Source: a virus
Strand: one strand, 5' to 3'
DNA: 33,687 nt
Virus record (IMG/VR): IMGVR_UViG_3300025141_000400
Location: 1 to 33,687 of that record
In this document: positions 6,114-15,241 of the stretch, piece by piece
Layout of the letters: the number at the start of each line of letters is the position of its first letter
Position numbering within the stretch: position 1 is the stretch's first letter
Made by a program: the position numbers and the translations under genes
The notes under the pieces: model-generated
Told to the model about the DNA's origin: nothing
The model's database searches: none
What the model saw: the letters and a program-made list of their open reading frames with translations, nothing else

Positions 6114-6949
6114 GTGTATTGTTGTATTGCATTAGTGTGGGCAACGCAAAGCCCAAAATCTTGATGATCTGTTTCATATATTGCATAAGAGACTCTACGA
6201 AATGTGTTGCGAGGTTTCTCCTTTAACATGTCAACAATTTTCTTATGCAATCCTCCTTCTTTTTCTAATCTGTCTTTGTTGATACATAGATAATAACACA
6301 GGTCACGCTCCATGTCAAGCTCGTAAAGCCATTTTTCTTCTAAACTTTTCGGATCCAAAAGACCATAAGTTCTAATCCGATTAATCTCTAAAGGCTTTGC
6401 GGTCATTCCAATTTCTGGCTCTGCGTGAGTAAAGTAATTTACATAATGAACAGTTGAAAAAATTGAATCATTAATTTTATCATAATATGTTTTAATGGGG
6501 ATGTCGCCTATTGATTTTTCAATCATAACATTTGAAATAAGAGTAAATGAGTTTAATAGCGCCGATCTAGCGTATTCCTGCAGAACACTAAATACAATCT
6601 TGTCTAGCATTTTTGGAACACCGGTCATCAGCTCTGAATCGGGCTGGATGTAGAATACATCTATCTTTTTATCTTTAAGCTGCTCAAAAATCCCAAGTGA
6701 GTAATTGGAACTAAACGAAGAACCCATTATAAAGAATTGTATATGATCGTCAATTTCAGAAAAAAACTTTCTGACATCGGGAATATTATTTTCATATTCT
6801 TCAGCGGATTCGTAAGATTTAAGCCTAAATTTATATTTTGAGTTTCTTTGAACATGATCGTTCATAACATAGACATTATAATTTTTTGTCTGCTTAAATT
6901 TTTCAGCAATTCTGGTGCCGGCTGTGCCTAGTCCCACGATTGAAATCAT
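6110..6949 (-). CDS. divergent tubulin/FtsZ-like or Rossmann-type nucleotide-binding protein
   Basis: A 279-residue protein. It opens with IVGLGTAGTRIAEKF (T1-like G-x-G-x-x-G loop, residues 4-18), as in FtsZ (GVGGAGGN) or a Rossmann fold. Further on, FFIMGSSFSSNYSLGIFEQL (72-91) occupies the place of the tubulin signature loop (GGGTGTG) but lacks its glycines, followed by DVFYIQP (97-103), comparable to the FtsZ strand that ends in xxTxPF. The rest is helical with no known motif. Tubulin-like phage proteins such as PhuZ centre or move DNA, but polymerisation is unproven here and the degenerate loop argues for loss of GTPase activity. ATG at 6949 overlaps the polymerase stop (ATGA). Confidence 0.45.
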   Translation of the reverse strand: MISIVGLGTAGTRIAEKFKQTKNYNVYVMNDHVQRNSKYKFRLKSYESAEEYENNIPDVRKFFSEIDDHIQFFIMGSSFSSNYSLGIFEQLKDKKIDVFYIQPDSELMTGVPKMLDKIVFSVLQEYARSALLNSFTLISNVMIEKSIGDIPIKTYYDKINDSIFSTVHYVNYFTHAEPEIGMTAKPLEINRIRTYGLLDPKSLEEKWLYELDMERDLCYYLCINKDRLEKEGGLHKKIVDMLKEKPRNTFRRVSYAIYETDHQDFGLCVAHTNAIQQYT

Positions 6950-8121
6950 AACTTTATCTCATTCAGGTTATAATAATCTTTTCCAGCTCTGAGATTTGCA
7001 AGATAGCCGTCCTCAAAAACATCTCTCAACCCAATAACCATATCTCTGTCATGATCAGAATAATCAATCACAATTTCATCATGAACAATGTGAGAGATAA
7101 AAGATTTTTTACCCTCAAGCATCTTATCAATGATAACTGCCTTTTGCAATACACGATCAGCAGTGGTGCTTTGAATAAGGTAATTTAGTGCTTTACGCGG
7201 CTGTACTTTGATTTTGCGGCCATATGGAGTATGAACATAGCTATCTTTGTAATAAGTTTCAAGAACTTTTTCACGATCATAATAATTTGAATCAATATCG
7301 TTTGATTCTGGATTATATAACCATGCGAAGAAAAAGAGCTTTGCTTCCTCGCGAGTCATCTCTAAATCGTTTATAACATTCTGTATGTTCCATTCGTGAA
7401 CATCGTACTCTGGTTGCTCCTGGCCACACAAATCTAACAACGTGCGAATTTCAGCACCATTATAATCAAAGCTCATCATTAAGTCATTATGGGGCTTTAT
7501 TATACGCCTCAAATCTTTTTGCAAATTTAAAATTGGAAAAGAGCCTGGATGCGTTGCAAGGCGGCCGGTAATTGTTCCAAACATGTTGTAATCAATTGTT
7601 TTGTAGTTCTTCATCAGTTCTTGAATTTTCTGCCGATTCATTGAAGAATAAAATAGGTGCTTACAATCTTCGCTATTCAAATTCAAGCGCTGATACCTAA
7701 TCTTGTGAAGCAGCCTATACACAGCGCTTAAGTGATCATAGTTTTCTGGCTTATCGTATGTCTGAAAAACGTGTGCAGTTACTTTATTTTTAATCTCGCA
7801 AAAGCGCACAAGGAAATCATGAGGAATCAGATCAAACACACAATGATCCATCATGTTAACCTTTGCAATTTCAAAAGACTTAAGGTAAGCTTTCATTTTT
7901 CTTTGGACGGCCTGAAGTTCATTACACAAATCTTCTGGGCAGCAATCGGCAATATTGCGCCCTCCAGCATGGATCCAGGCATACTCCACCGAGGGGTCTG
8001 TAATTGATGCGCTATAGCGCCACGTTCTTGTTAGGTTTTCTGGAAAATCCTCAAACGACAGCTTGCCGTCTGCGTAAATTCCAATGCATTCTGACTTGTC
8101 ATCAAGTGCTTGAAATATCAA
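6946..8121 (-). CDS. minimal family A DNA polymerase (palm and fingers, no proofreading domain)
   Basis: A 391-residue PolA-type polymerase. TITGRLATHPGSFPILNLQ (183-201) matches the Pol I TGRLSS...PNLQ block. Motif A is FDYNGAEIR (D219, E224, R226). Motif B is REEAKLFFFAWLYN (R257, K261, F265, Y269; the usual Gly after Tyr is Asn). YGRKI...ALNYLIQSTTADRV matches GRRR...NxxxQGTAAD. Motif C is HDEI (347-350). The N-terminal 180 residues show no DEDD exonuclease or 5'-nuclease motifs. T4 itself uses a family B polymerase. The start is TTG 8121, overlapping the upstream TGA with GGGGGTGG just before; the next Met is residue 90. It sits at the end of the virion-gene operon. Confidence 0.85.
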   Translation of the reverse strand: MIFQALDDKSECIGIYADGKLSFEDFPENLTRTWRYSASITDPSVEYAWIHAGGRNIADCCPEDLCNELQAVQRKMKAYLKSFEIAKVNMMDHCVFDLIPHDFLVRFCEIKNKVTAHVFQTYDKPENYDHLSAVYRLLHKIRYQRLNLNSEDCKHLFYSSMNRQKIQELMKNYKTIDYNMFGTITGRLATHPGSFPILNLQKDLRRIIKPHNDLMMSFDYNGAEIRTLLDLCGQEQPEYDVHEWNIQNVINDLEMTREEAKLFFFAWLYNPESNDIDSNYYDREKVLETYYKDSYVHTPYGRKIKVQPRKALNYLIQSTTADRVLQKAVIIDKMLEGKKSFISHIVHDEIVIDYSDHDRDMVIGLRDVFEDGYLANLRAGKDYYNLNEIKL

Positions 8122-9383
8122 TAACCACCCCCAGGCGAACTTGGAGTAGTCGGAACAACCTCTCCAGCGCGCACCTCTTCAGGCTCTTTCAGTACCTTGT
8201 TAATATAATAACTCATTGAGCCATTATAGTCAAATGGTAAATTCAAAATTCTTTCAAATGCCCACAAAGCAGTTCGGAGGCTGCGGGATTGATACACTTG
8301 CATGCAATCTTCAACTATTCTGTGTTTTTTTGCAGCGCTGTATTGTGACTCTTCTTCTGCAAATCTAAGTTTGAAATATAGCCTTAAAAAGAACTCTTCG
8401 CTATATTCTCTCGTTAGCATTTCAAGACCATACCTTCTTGATCTGCTAATCGTAACGCCAACTTTGCGACTATTCTTACACTGCCGCGGTACGGTATAGG
8501 CTTCCGCTCTAACCTTATTATACAGATTTAACAAATAACTTTTAAATTGAATATAATATTTTAGATGAGTATGTTTATAATAATTCTTCAAAAAAGGCTC
8601 TGTGCCGCCGGCGGCTGATATATTTACCCTGCGTATATATTCCTGCATGCCTGTAGAGTTAATATCCGCTACTAATCTCCATGGCGCGTTCCGATCGATC
8701 ATAAAGCCGTAATCATTAGCTGCATTAACATAAAATTCCCAATTTGGGCTATTAACAAAAGTTTGATATTTGTTGTCATCATCTGAATGCTTAAATTCAG
8801 CTATTTCGATCGCCAAACCAGTACAATTAATCGGGCATTGACGACTTTTAATATATGCCGGTAATGTAAAGGGCATTCTTGATATTCCTTCACCGGTAAA
8901 AATAATATTTTGTAGACTTTCTATAAATATATTGAAATCTAATACAGTAATTCTCTCCTTTTCAAATCTCCGCACAAGAACGTTTGAAAACATCTCCCGG
9001 TATCGTTGGTATAAAACTTCCGGATTCTGATAGGCTTTAACTACTCGTAAGTTGCTTAAATATGGATCGTCACTTCTTATGAGCCCTATCGCGGCTCTTG
9101 CTTTAAATTGTGCGTTCATATCCTTGAAGGCGCTAACAACGAAATCCAGAGCAGCAATTCTTTGTCCGTTTGCCGAGCCGGCTGGAAGGCTTGAAATTTT
9201 TGTTTGATCCTGCAGCATTATTGGAAGAAAAAATCTATCGACTCGGCCATATAAGATCTTTTCAGCATAATTGAAGTCCACAATATGGTCTCCAAATTCA
9301 GACAGATCGCCATTATACACGATTCTCTTATAAAAAAGCTCTACCGTCGACTCGTCATTGCTTTCTACATAAAATTGGCTCAT
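8118..9383 (-). CDS. conserved virion-type protein, function unknown
   Basis: A 421-residue protein with no motif I can name. It is mixed alpha/beta, rich in aromatic and charged residues, and ends in a Pro/Gly tail VVPTTPSSPGGGY. Position after the large baseplate-type gene (20-base gap) and before the polymerase (4-base TTGA overlap) suggests a virion or tail-assembly role. Segments such as FVNSPNWEFYVNAANDYGFMIDRNAPWRLVADI have the style of large structural proteins in marine T4-like phages, but this is an impression. ATG 9383 has AGGAAAC upstream. By eye this gene, the polymerase and the tubulin-like gene are more AT-rich than their flanks. Confidence 0.6.
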   Translation of the reverse strand: MSQFYVESNDESTVELFYKRIVYNGDLSEFGDHIVDFNYAEKILYGRVDRFFLPIMLQDQTKISSLPAGSANGQRIAALDFVVSAFKDMNAQFKARAAIGLIRSDDPYLSNLRVVKAYQNPEVLYQRYREMFSNVLVRRFEKERITVLDFNIFIESLQNIIFTGEGISRMPFTLPAYIKSRQCPINCTGLAIEIAEFKHSDDDNKYQTFVNSPNWEFYVNAANDYGFMIDRNAPWRLVADINSTGMQEYIRRVNISAAGGTEPFLKNYYKHTHLKYYIQFKSYLLNLYNKVRAEAYTVPRQCKNSRKVGVTISRSRRYGLEMLTREYSEEFFLRLYFKLRFAEEESQYSAAKKHRIVEDCMQVYQSRSLRTALWAFERILNLPFDYNGSMSYYINKVLKEPEEVRAGEVVPTTPSSPGGGY

Positions 9384-9403
9384 TTGTTGTTGTTTCCTAT
9401 ATA

Positions 9404-12400
9404 TTAACTACACTTCTTGGGATCTTCTATTCCGCCATCGCCACACGATTCTTTTGTGGCCCCGCTCGAATCAACCTCATTTACCCACTTAGCGGTAATC
9501 TTAGTATTGGCTTCTCCCGCGCCAAATTCGTGCGCCGACCTAATAATCATATAATATCCACCAATACCATATTGAGTTAAGTTTAAAGGATCACAGGGTA
9601 TTAAATTAGTAGTCGGAGCAAAGCTTTGTGGGTTAACAAAAATATAAGTTCCTGGAAATGTTTTCGGGAAGGCATACGCATCAATTTCAACATCGTATAC
9701 AACGCGAAGCTGCTGGAGGCCATCGTAACCATCTTGTTCGAATCTAACCTCTTGTAACCCCGGCGTCTGTGTTTTTGACAGGGCAATATTTTTAACAATT
9801 CCCTTGTCTTTGCCAAGAACATAGTGCATTATACCTGCGGCCTCATCGGATGCGCGATCGCCTGTCATCTTTTCCATGGGCCTTATTCTGCCGGCAAAAA
9901 AGCTTAGATAATTTATTTGATTTTCAAATCCTAGATTTCCTCCATCATGCTGGCCTGAGATTCCTGAAATGTTTAAAATACTATTTTTCTTACTTTTTCT
10001 TGCCAGCCTTTCTAATCTACTAATAGATGTTCTGCCGATCTTGGCAAGTTCCACTATTTCGTCATAACGCGAGTGAGGGTTTTTATAAGACGATATGACC
10101 GATTGATTAACGGTGACCTTCTGCTTGACATTTGTGCTAAAGCAAGTATCGTCATTCAAGAAATTCCTTATTAACGAATTAAATAAATCGCGTAGGAAAT
10201 TTGCAAGAGTATAAACTGTCTCTTCTTTCTTTGCAAGTTTGTCTGTTAAGAATTCAATGAAGTATTTTACTGAAATTGGCATATCTCCCATATTAAAGGT
10301 TCTAGTTCTGATATCGTCTGTTCTGCTAACAATCTCCAGGGGGCCCAAAACAAGTCTAAATTTTTTAAATTCTGCAGCTGTTCTTATGATTTCATTTGAT
10401 TTATTCTGCATATCACAGGAATACGGCGCAGCATTTTTATACGTGATGCCGCCAATCATAGCTTCCGCGCCTTCACGTGTTTCCCAGTCACTTGGGATTG
10501 ATTTCGCCCACTTGGACATGTCTTCAAAATAAGCTGTCATGTCGGCCAATATAACATCCACCAGATCGGAAACAAAAAAGAATGGAACGTCGGCCTTGTT
10601 GGGGTTGTTGACCGTTAGGGCGGCACGGATGGCCTGTTGATTGAGCGCCTCTCCTTCGTTTCTTTCTATATATGGCGTCAGGGCAGCTTCTACATCTAAT
10701 TCTGCTTGAGTGCTTCTTTGTGCCGAGGTCTTGGGCGTCATTTTATCTCCACCTAGTTCGTAAAAAGGACCTTGGCTCATAAAATTTCTAATATCATCAT
10801 ACGGCATATCAATATAATATATGTTGTCTGTGTCCATTAAAGAGCCTATGAGTTGAGATATGCTAGTTCGTTTTTCTTCTGCTATATCTGCTTGAGCTGC
10901 CTTTTTTAAAGCTTTGATTGCTTCGTGCTTGCACTGTCTTTTATAGTTCTTATATGTCAATTTCCTCATAATTTGTTGTTTGGAAATGGTGGAATCTGTA
11001 AAAATATTATACAATGTCTGATCAAAATAATCATCTACAAAGGCCAAATAATTAATTTCAAAAGTCACCCGACCCTGTTCATCAAAATCAAAATTATGAA
11101 CCGTGGGAACCAAATTCAATGTGACAAATGAATCATAAAGTGCGCTTTTTAATCCAGGCGTCATATGGTCTTTATTGCCCGCGGGAAACGCCCAGCCGAC
11201 GACAGCTTTTAGTCTGAAGTTTAACTTTGCCAACTCTTTATTTTGGCTTTTCAGGCCGTAATTTTTACATTTATCGCCTGCCTTTCTGTTATTTGATGTC
11301 TTAAGCGCCAAATCAACATATTTGTACAGGCCGCCAGTTTCCCATGATACACGATCAACCATTAGTTCATCAAAACTATTTGCAAAAATCACCAATTTAG
11401 CTTTAATGCTCTTCTTTGCAGAGAAGGGGTTGGAGCCCTCATAGCTAAAAGTAAAATTTTGAATTCCAACGCCAAACCCTCTTCTTCTTTTGTTGGTCAG
11501 CATGTCAGTAATCTGTTTGCCTGATCCTGGATCAAACCGCAATTCCTCATTATTTGCAAAAGAGGAAAACTCTATTTTAGTCTCGGTTTCTTTTTTTCTT
11601 GCTTCGTCAAATTCAATTTTATAAAGAGAAATTTTAGGCTGTAATGTTGATATATCCCAGTTCTCTGCATTAAAAAGATAGTGATCGTGTTTATTGTTTG
11701 TCAGCCTGTTTAAGTACCCATAGGGATCAGCATCAATCATAATGCTAGCATTGGCCTTAGCCGTATCTCCTTTATAAGGTATTGCTTTTAAGCTGGGTTC
11801 ATTATACTGTTGCTGGGCATTCCAAGCGGCCAAGTCAAGAACATTTGCTAACAAAAAACACTGCTCTCTGAAGATAATATTTTTTGTATACGTGCTGGTG
11901 GCCTGGAGTATTTTTCCTTTGAGGCTGTTGAGTTTTTCTAGTTGTTCTTTTGCCTTGTCGCGAACTTCGCTGGTGACGGATGGATTATCTTCATAATATT
12001 CCGCAATCTCTTTCATATCGGTCGCTTTTATGTATACATCTACATCGAGATTCAGTATGCATTTTACTTTTTTGCGAAGTTCCATCATGGCTGTTTTGGC
12101 GGCATAATAGGCATCTTCAAGTGCTTCAACGTTTTTCTCGCCTATGTAGCCGTTTCCGGTGGAATATGGAGATCCCTGGAATTCATTGTTGGCGCTGTTG
12201 GCTCCAGGGTCCAATCCGTCGATCGAGTGTTTATTACATACACCCATGGCCTGTCGGATTCTTACTGCGGTGGCGGGTCCGCTATCCCAGGCGGGGTTGT
12301 CGGTGAAATACTTAGTCCAAATATCGCCGACATCGGGGTAGTTGGTAGTGACGAAATAGGAATCGCCATAGCCATTGCGGCCGGAACCTTCTTTGAACAC

Positions 12401-13666
12401 CCATTGGCTGAAGGATCCTCTCGTGGCGGTGACCCAATTGTACCCAATAAAAGAAGCATAGCGTACCCAGTTGCGGGATTTCGTCTTGTCTTTGAAATCC
12501 CAATTCGTATTCCACCAAGCCATGGTCTCAGGCTCTCGGAGAGTGCCCATAAAATATGTATTTCCAAGAAATGTGTGCCTAACAGTAGAAGCAGAGGTGC
12601 CTGGGCTAAAATCATTCCTCATCTGGGGGTCGCTCCAGGTCTGGTTCTTGCCGTACTGGTAGTCCACGGTGCCCTTGGCCGTATCGCCACCTGGGCGCAG
12701 TTCATTGTCAGAATCCCAGAGGACTTTATTGATGACATTCCATTTGCTATGCCACTGCACGATCCATTCAGGCTTCGCATCTTTCCACGCGTGGGGCTCT
12801 TTTACTTGGCCGTCTGGCTTTTTATCGTAAAATTTATTATACCAAAAATCATGGCATGCCATGGTGGAGATTCGTTTCATGAACCCATCAATCGAGGTCC
12901 CGAAGGTCTTCTCGGTCGGCCACTCTGGGCGAGATGCGCCAATGTTATTAGATAGCCATGGCTCAAACCACTGTTGTGGGTGCCAAGCCTTGGGCCGGTA
13001 CTTTCGGCCATGGTGAGCGCCAGGGTTGTAGAAGTTCGCAGGAACCTTGTCCAGGGGAGAGACTACCAGCTCTGCCGCTGGTGTGCCTTTGATTTCCGCA
13101 CCATAGTAGCCTTCGCCGACTGCGCTCTGTCCCATCATGAGGATTTTGTCGGCAGAGCCATGATTGGCCTTTATAATTGTTTTATATGCCGCCTCTAATT
13201 CGTCTTCGCCAACAGCACCTGGGGCCTGATACTTTGTTAGCGTATTGATATCGGGAATGGCGTCCATCTTCTCGGTCATGAGCGCCCAGTGCTGTTCGTA
13301 GAAGGCCTTGAATTTAGGCCATGGCATCTTCATATATTGCAGTTTGTCCCAAGTACTGCATTTTTTACACATTATCTCTTTGCCGCCGATCTGGCCACTA
13401 AAAGAAAATGTGGGTTGCGTCGTGAATCCAGCTGGCGCGGTGCGCTCAGCATCGAGGGCGGCAATTAGTTCATGGCTTTTCTTTTCAAATTCATCCCACG
13501 CCTTTATAAGCTCGATAGTGCATGGGATTATTTCTTTAGTAAGTTTATCATTAGCATCTACAAACGCTTGCTCTGCGTTTGTAAGATCCTCCATTGGAGA
13601 GGTGGCTGTGTCTATAATTGCTGGATTTTCATCGGAGGTGCTGTTGTCTCCATCATAATACGCCAT
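9404..13666 (-). CDS. giant virion protein (baseplate/tail type), 1420 residues
   Basis: The largest gene of the window. Residues 1-90 are acidic and helical. About 90-500 form a Trp- and Pro-dense region with CKKCSTW near its start and repeated W-rich segments such as HPQQWFEPW and WNTNW. Residues 540-640 are helical. From about 690 to 900 blocks such as KISLYKIEFDEARKK, RRGFGVGIQNFTFSYEG and DFDEQGRVTFEINYLAFVDDYFD look like beta-rich virion domains. The C-terminal part (GGYYMIIRSAHEFGAGEANTKITAKW) resembles the end of phage baseplate hub proteins. Ribosome site is weak (AAGAGA before ATG 13666). Operon position next to the gp53-like LysM protein supports a baseplate role. The 12.0-13.4 kb part is visibly GC-richer than 9.4-11.9 kb. 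Confidence 0.7.
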   Translation of the reverse strand: MAYYDGDNSTSDENPAIIDTATSPMEDLTNAEQAFVDANDKLTKEIIPCTIELIKAWDEFEKKSHELIAALDAERTAPAGFTTQPTFSFSGQIGGKEIMCKKCSTWDKLQYMKMPWPKFKAFYEQHWALMTEKMDAIPDINTLTKYQAPGAVGEDELEAAYKTIIKANHGSADKILMMGQSAVGEGYYGAEIKGTPAAELVVSPLDKVPANFYNPGAHHGRKYRPKAWHPQQWFEPWLSNNIGASRPEWPTEKTFGTSIDGFMKRISTMACHDFWYNKFYDKKPDGQVKEPHAWKDAKPEWIVQWHSKWNVINKVLWDSDNELRPGGDTAKGTVDYQYGKNQTWSDPQMRNDFSPGTSASTVRHTFLGNTYFMGTLREPETMAWWNTNWDFKDKTKSRNWVRYASFIGYNWVTATRGSFSQWVFKEGSGRNGYGDSYFVTTNYPDVGDIWTKYFTDNPAWDSGPATAVRIRQAMGVCNKHSIDGLDPGANSANNEFQGSPYSTGNGYIGEKNVEALEDAYYAAKTAMMELRKKVKCILNLDVDVYIKATDMKEIAEYYEDNPSVTSEVRDKAKEQLEKLNSLKGKILQATSTYTKNIIFREQCFLLANVLDLAAWNAQQQYNEPSLKAIPYKGDTAKANASIMIDADPYGYLNRLTNNKHDHYLFNAENWDISTLQPKISLYKIEFDEARKKETETKIEFSSFANNEELRFDPGSGKQITDMLTNKRRRGFGVGIQNFTFSYEGSNPFSAKKSIKAKLVIFANSFDELMVDRVSWETGGLYKYVDLALKTSNNRKAGDKCKNYGLKSQNKELAKLNFRLKAVVGWAFPAGNKDHMTPGLKSALYDSFVTLNLVPTVHNFDFDEQGRVTFEINYLAFVDDYFDQTLYNIFTDSTISKQQIMRKLTYKNYKRQCKHEAIKALKKAAQADIAEEKRTSISQLIGSLMDTDNIYYIDMPYDDIRNFMSQGPFYELGGDKMTPKTSAQRSTQAELDVEAALTPYIERNEGEALNQQAIRAALTVNNPNKADVPFFFVSDLVDVILADMTAYFEDMSKWAKSIPSDWETREGAEAMIGGITYKNAAPYSCDMQNKSNEIIRTAAEFKKFRLVLGPLEIVSRTDDIRTRTFNMGDMPISVKYFIEFLTDKLAKKEETVYTLANFLRDLFNSLIRNFLNDDTCFSTNVKQKVTVNQSVISSYKNPHSRYDEIVELAKIGRTSISRLERLARKSKKNSILNISGISGQHDGGNLGFENQINYLSFFAGRIRPMEKMTGDRASDEAAGIMHYVLGKDKGIVKNIALSKTQTPGLQEVRFEQDGYDGLQQLRVVYDVEIDAYAFPKTFPGTYIFVNPQSFAPTTNLIPCDPLNLTQYGIGGYYMIIRSAHEFGAGEANTKITAKWVNEVDSSGATKESCGDGGIEDPKKCS

Positions 13667-13673
13667 TCTCTTA

Positions 13674-14003
13674 TTACACCCTTAACATTCTTAAAATCTG
13701 TTGTATATTTGTCGGTATTTCAATAACATCTCCGTTATATACATTGGCCTCTGTTGGAATTCCATTATACCATGCGATTACCCACCAATATTGAACATCG
13801 TTATAATACTGGTGAGCTAGCTTATAAAATCTATCGCCATATTTCCAAATATGTGTCGCTGTGGTTATACTCATGCGATCGGATATAGTGGGGTGATTTA
13901 AGATCGGCGTCTCATAATGAACGATATTTTTCTTTCCTCTCCGAATAGGAGCATAAAATTCAGTATTGTTTGTAACTATTTTTGTGCCTGAATATCTTGG
14001 CAT
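13674..14003 (-). CDS. 53: LysM-domain baseplate wedge protein (T4 gp53-like)
   Basis: A 109-residue protein. The C-terminal half, WKYGDRFYKLAHQYYNDVQYWWVIAWYNG then VYNGDVIEIP, is a clear LysM-type fold in which a shortened glycan-binding motif is used as a structural domain, as in T4 gp53 and other baseplate wedge proteins. No signal peptide, so a cell-wall enzyme role is unlikely. ATG 14003 lies 3 bases after the stop of the upstream gene, whose end carries a GAGGAA ribosome site, and its stop is 7 bases before the giant virion gene. Confidence 0.78.
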   Translation of the reverse strand: MPRYSGTKIVTNNTEFYAPIRRGKKNIVHYETPILNHPTISDRMSITTATHIWKYGDRFYKLAHQYYNDVQYWWVIAWYNGIPTEANVYNGDVIEIPTNIQQILRMLRV

Positions 14004-14006
14004 TTT

Positions 14007-15227
14007 CTATTCCTCATAAATTAAAGTTGCGCTGCTAGTATCGCCTTCTTCGGTCAGGCCAGGATCGGACAAATCAGGATCAATGTCCGGACGATCTCTC
14101 AAGGATAGTGCATCTTCCGCAGCAGCGGAGTCAGCACGGCGGTCGGCTCTGATTGCACGATTCATGGCCATGGAGGTTCGGGCTCCACTTGCCCTTGATT
14201 TTATGTTTTGGCCTAGATGTTTAGCGCGCCAGATGCCGACGCCGATGCCCTCAAGGGCCCCTTGAAATCTTGCCGCGGCATTTGCTTTAAGATTATTATT
14301 TGGCTCTTCTTCGCCTCTCTCTTCAGCCTTTTTAGCTTCTTCGATCGCATTATAGACACCGGCCTGCATCACTTGTTTTTGTGCGTTTGATAGCGCGTCA
14401 CCAGATTTGCTGCCAGCCATATCTTGTCCATATGGGAAGGCCGCATTGCTAAAGTTGCCTTGCTCGTCCCAGCCGAGAGCATGCTCATGAATAATTGCAA
14501 AATCTAATGCGATCTCGATAAGCTTAGGCAAGATTACTCCGTCGCCAACTTCCAACACCCCCGCCTCGTCACTATCTAAATTATGATTAATTGATAAACT
14601 GGTGATGGCACCCAAAAGACCCAGCTCAGCGGAACTAAGCAGCTCCCCATATTTACCATATGCGAGGCCGTCCAGAAGAGAATTATCTTGTGCAAGATTC
14701 ATTACACTTAATCTGCACAAGGGGGATTGTCCAATTGTTGTCGCATCGTTTACGTCTACATACACTGGATATAGAAACTTAGCAAGCGTACCAACTTTGG
14801 CAAGATTTTCATAAGCTTCGCTTTGGCTAGCTGCCGGCACCAAAAGTGTAATATTCATAGTTCTCGTGGTATTCTTAAACAACATGACTGGATCAGCACG
14901 ACCATAAAGTACCTCAGAATTCCAATCAGAAGAATATGTCTCATTAAAAGCGGCTATAAAGGCTTTAAAGTATAATGTCCGACCAGAGGGCACATGTTTG
15001 AATCCAACTGACATACCTCTATTCCCGTATGCATCTGCGCCATCAACAAAGTAAGGCATAAATCCAGACTTGGCCTGACCACTCTGCGCAGTGTCATCTG
15101 CGGCTGCAGATCCTACACGTTCTAGTTTTGTTGAATCAAAACGAATGGAGGACTCGTCAAGCTCCATTACCGCACCGAGCCGATCAAGTTGGCTGTCACT
15201 AAAATCTTTTTCCCACCATTCTGCCAT
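14007..15227 (-). CDS. baseplate/tail structural protein, 406 residues
   Basis: The core (about 80-260) with YFKAFIAAFNETYSSDWN, EVLYGRADPVMLFKNTTR and NITLLVPAASQSEAYENLAKV is a beta-rich module that recurs in virion proteins of T4-like marine phages at the tube/baseplate junction; I know the pattern but not an assigned T4 number. The tail (280-406) is helical, then rich in Arg/Asp (NRAIRADRRADSAAAEDALSLRDR). Strong AAGGAGGA site upstream of ATG 15227. Lies between the tape measure and the gp53-like gene, which fits a gp48/gp54-like job joining tube to baseplate. Confidence 0.62.
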   Translation of the reverse strand: MAEWWEKDFSDSQLDRLGAVMELDESSIRFDSTKLERVGSAAADDTAQSGQAKSGFMPYFVDGADAYGNRGMSVGFKHVPSGRTLYFKAFIAAFNETYSSDWNSEVLYGRADPVMLFKNTTRTMNITLLVPAASQSEAYENLAKVGTLAKFLYPVYVDVNDATTIGQSPLCRLSVMNLAQDNSLLDGLAYGKYGELLSSAELGLLGAITSLSINHNLDSDEAGVLEVGDGVILPKLIEIALDFAIIHEHALGWDEQGNFSNAAFPYGQDMAGSKSGDALSNAQKQVMQAGVYNAIEEAKKAEERGEEEPNNNLKANAAARFQGALEGIGVGIWRAKHLGQNIKSRASGARTSMAMNRAIRADRRADSAAAEDALSLRDRPDIDPDLSDPGLTEEGDTSSATLIYEE

Positions 15228-15241
15228 TTTCTATATCCTCC

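Noticed and set aside
11942-12955. Long plus-strand reading frame (337 residues) opposite the giant virion gene
   Set aside because: No ribosome site or recognisable protein. It mirrors a GC-rich, Trp-rich stretch of a well-supported minus-strand gene and is best explained as a codon-bias shadow.
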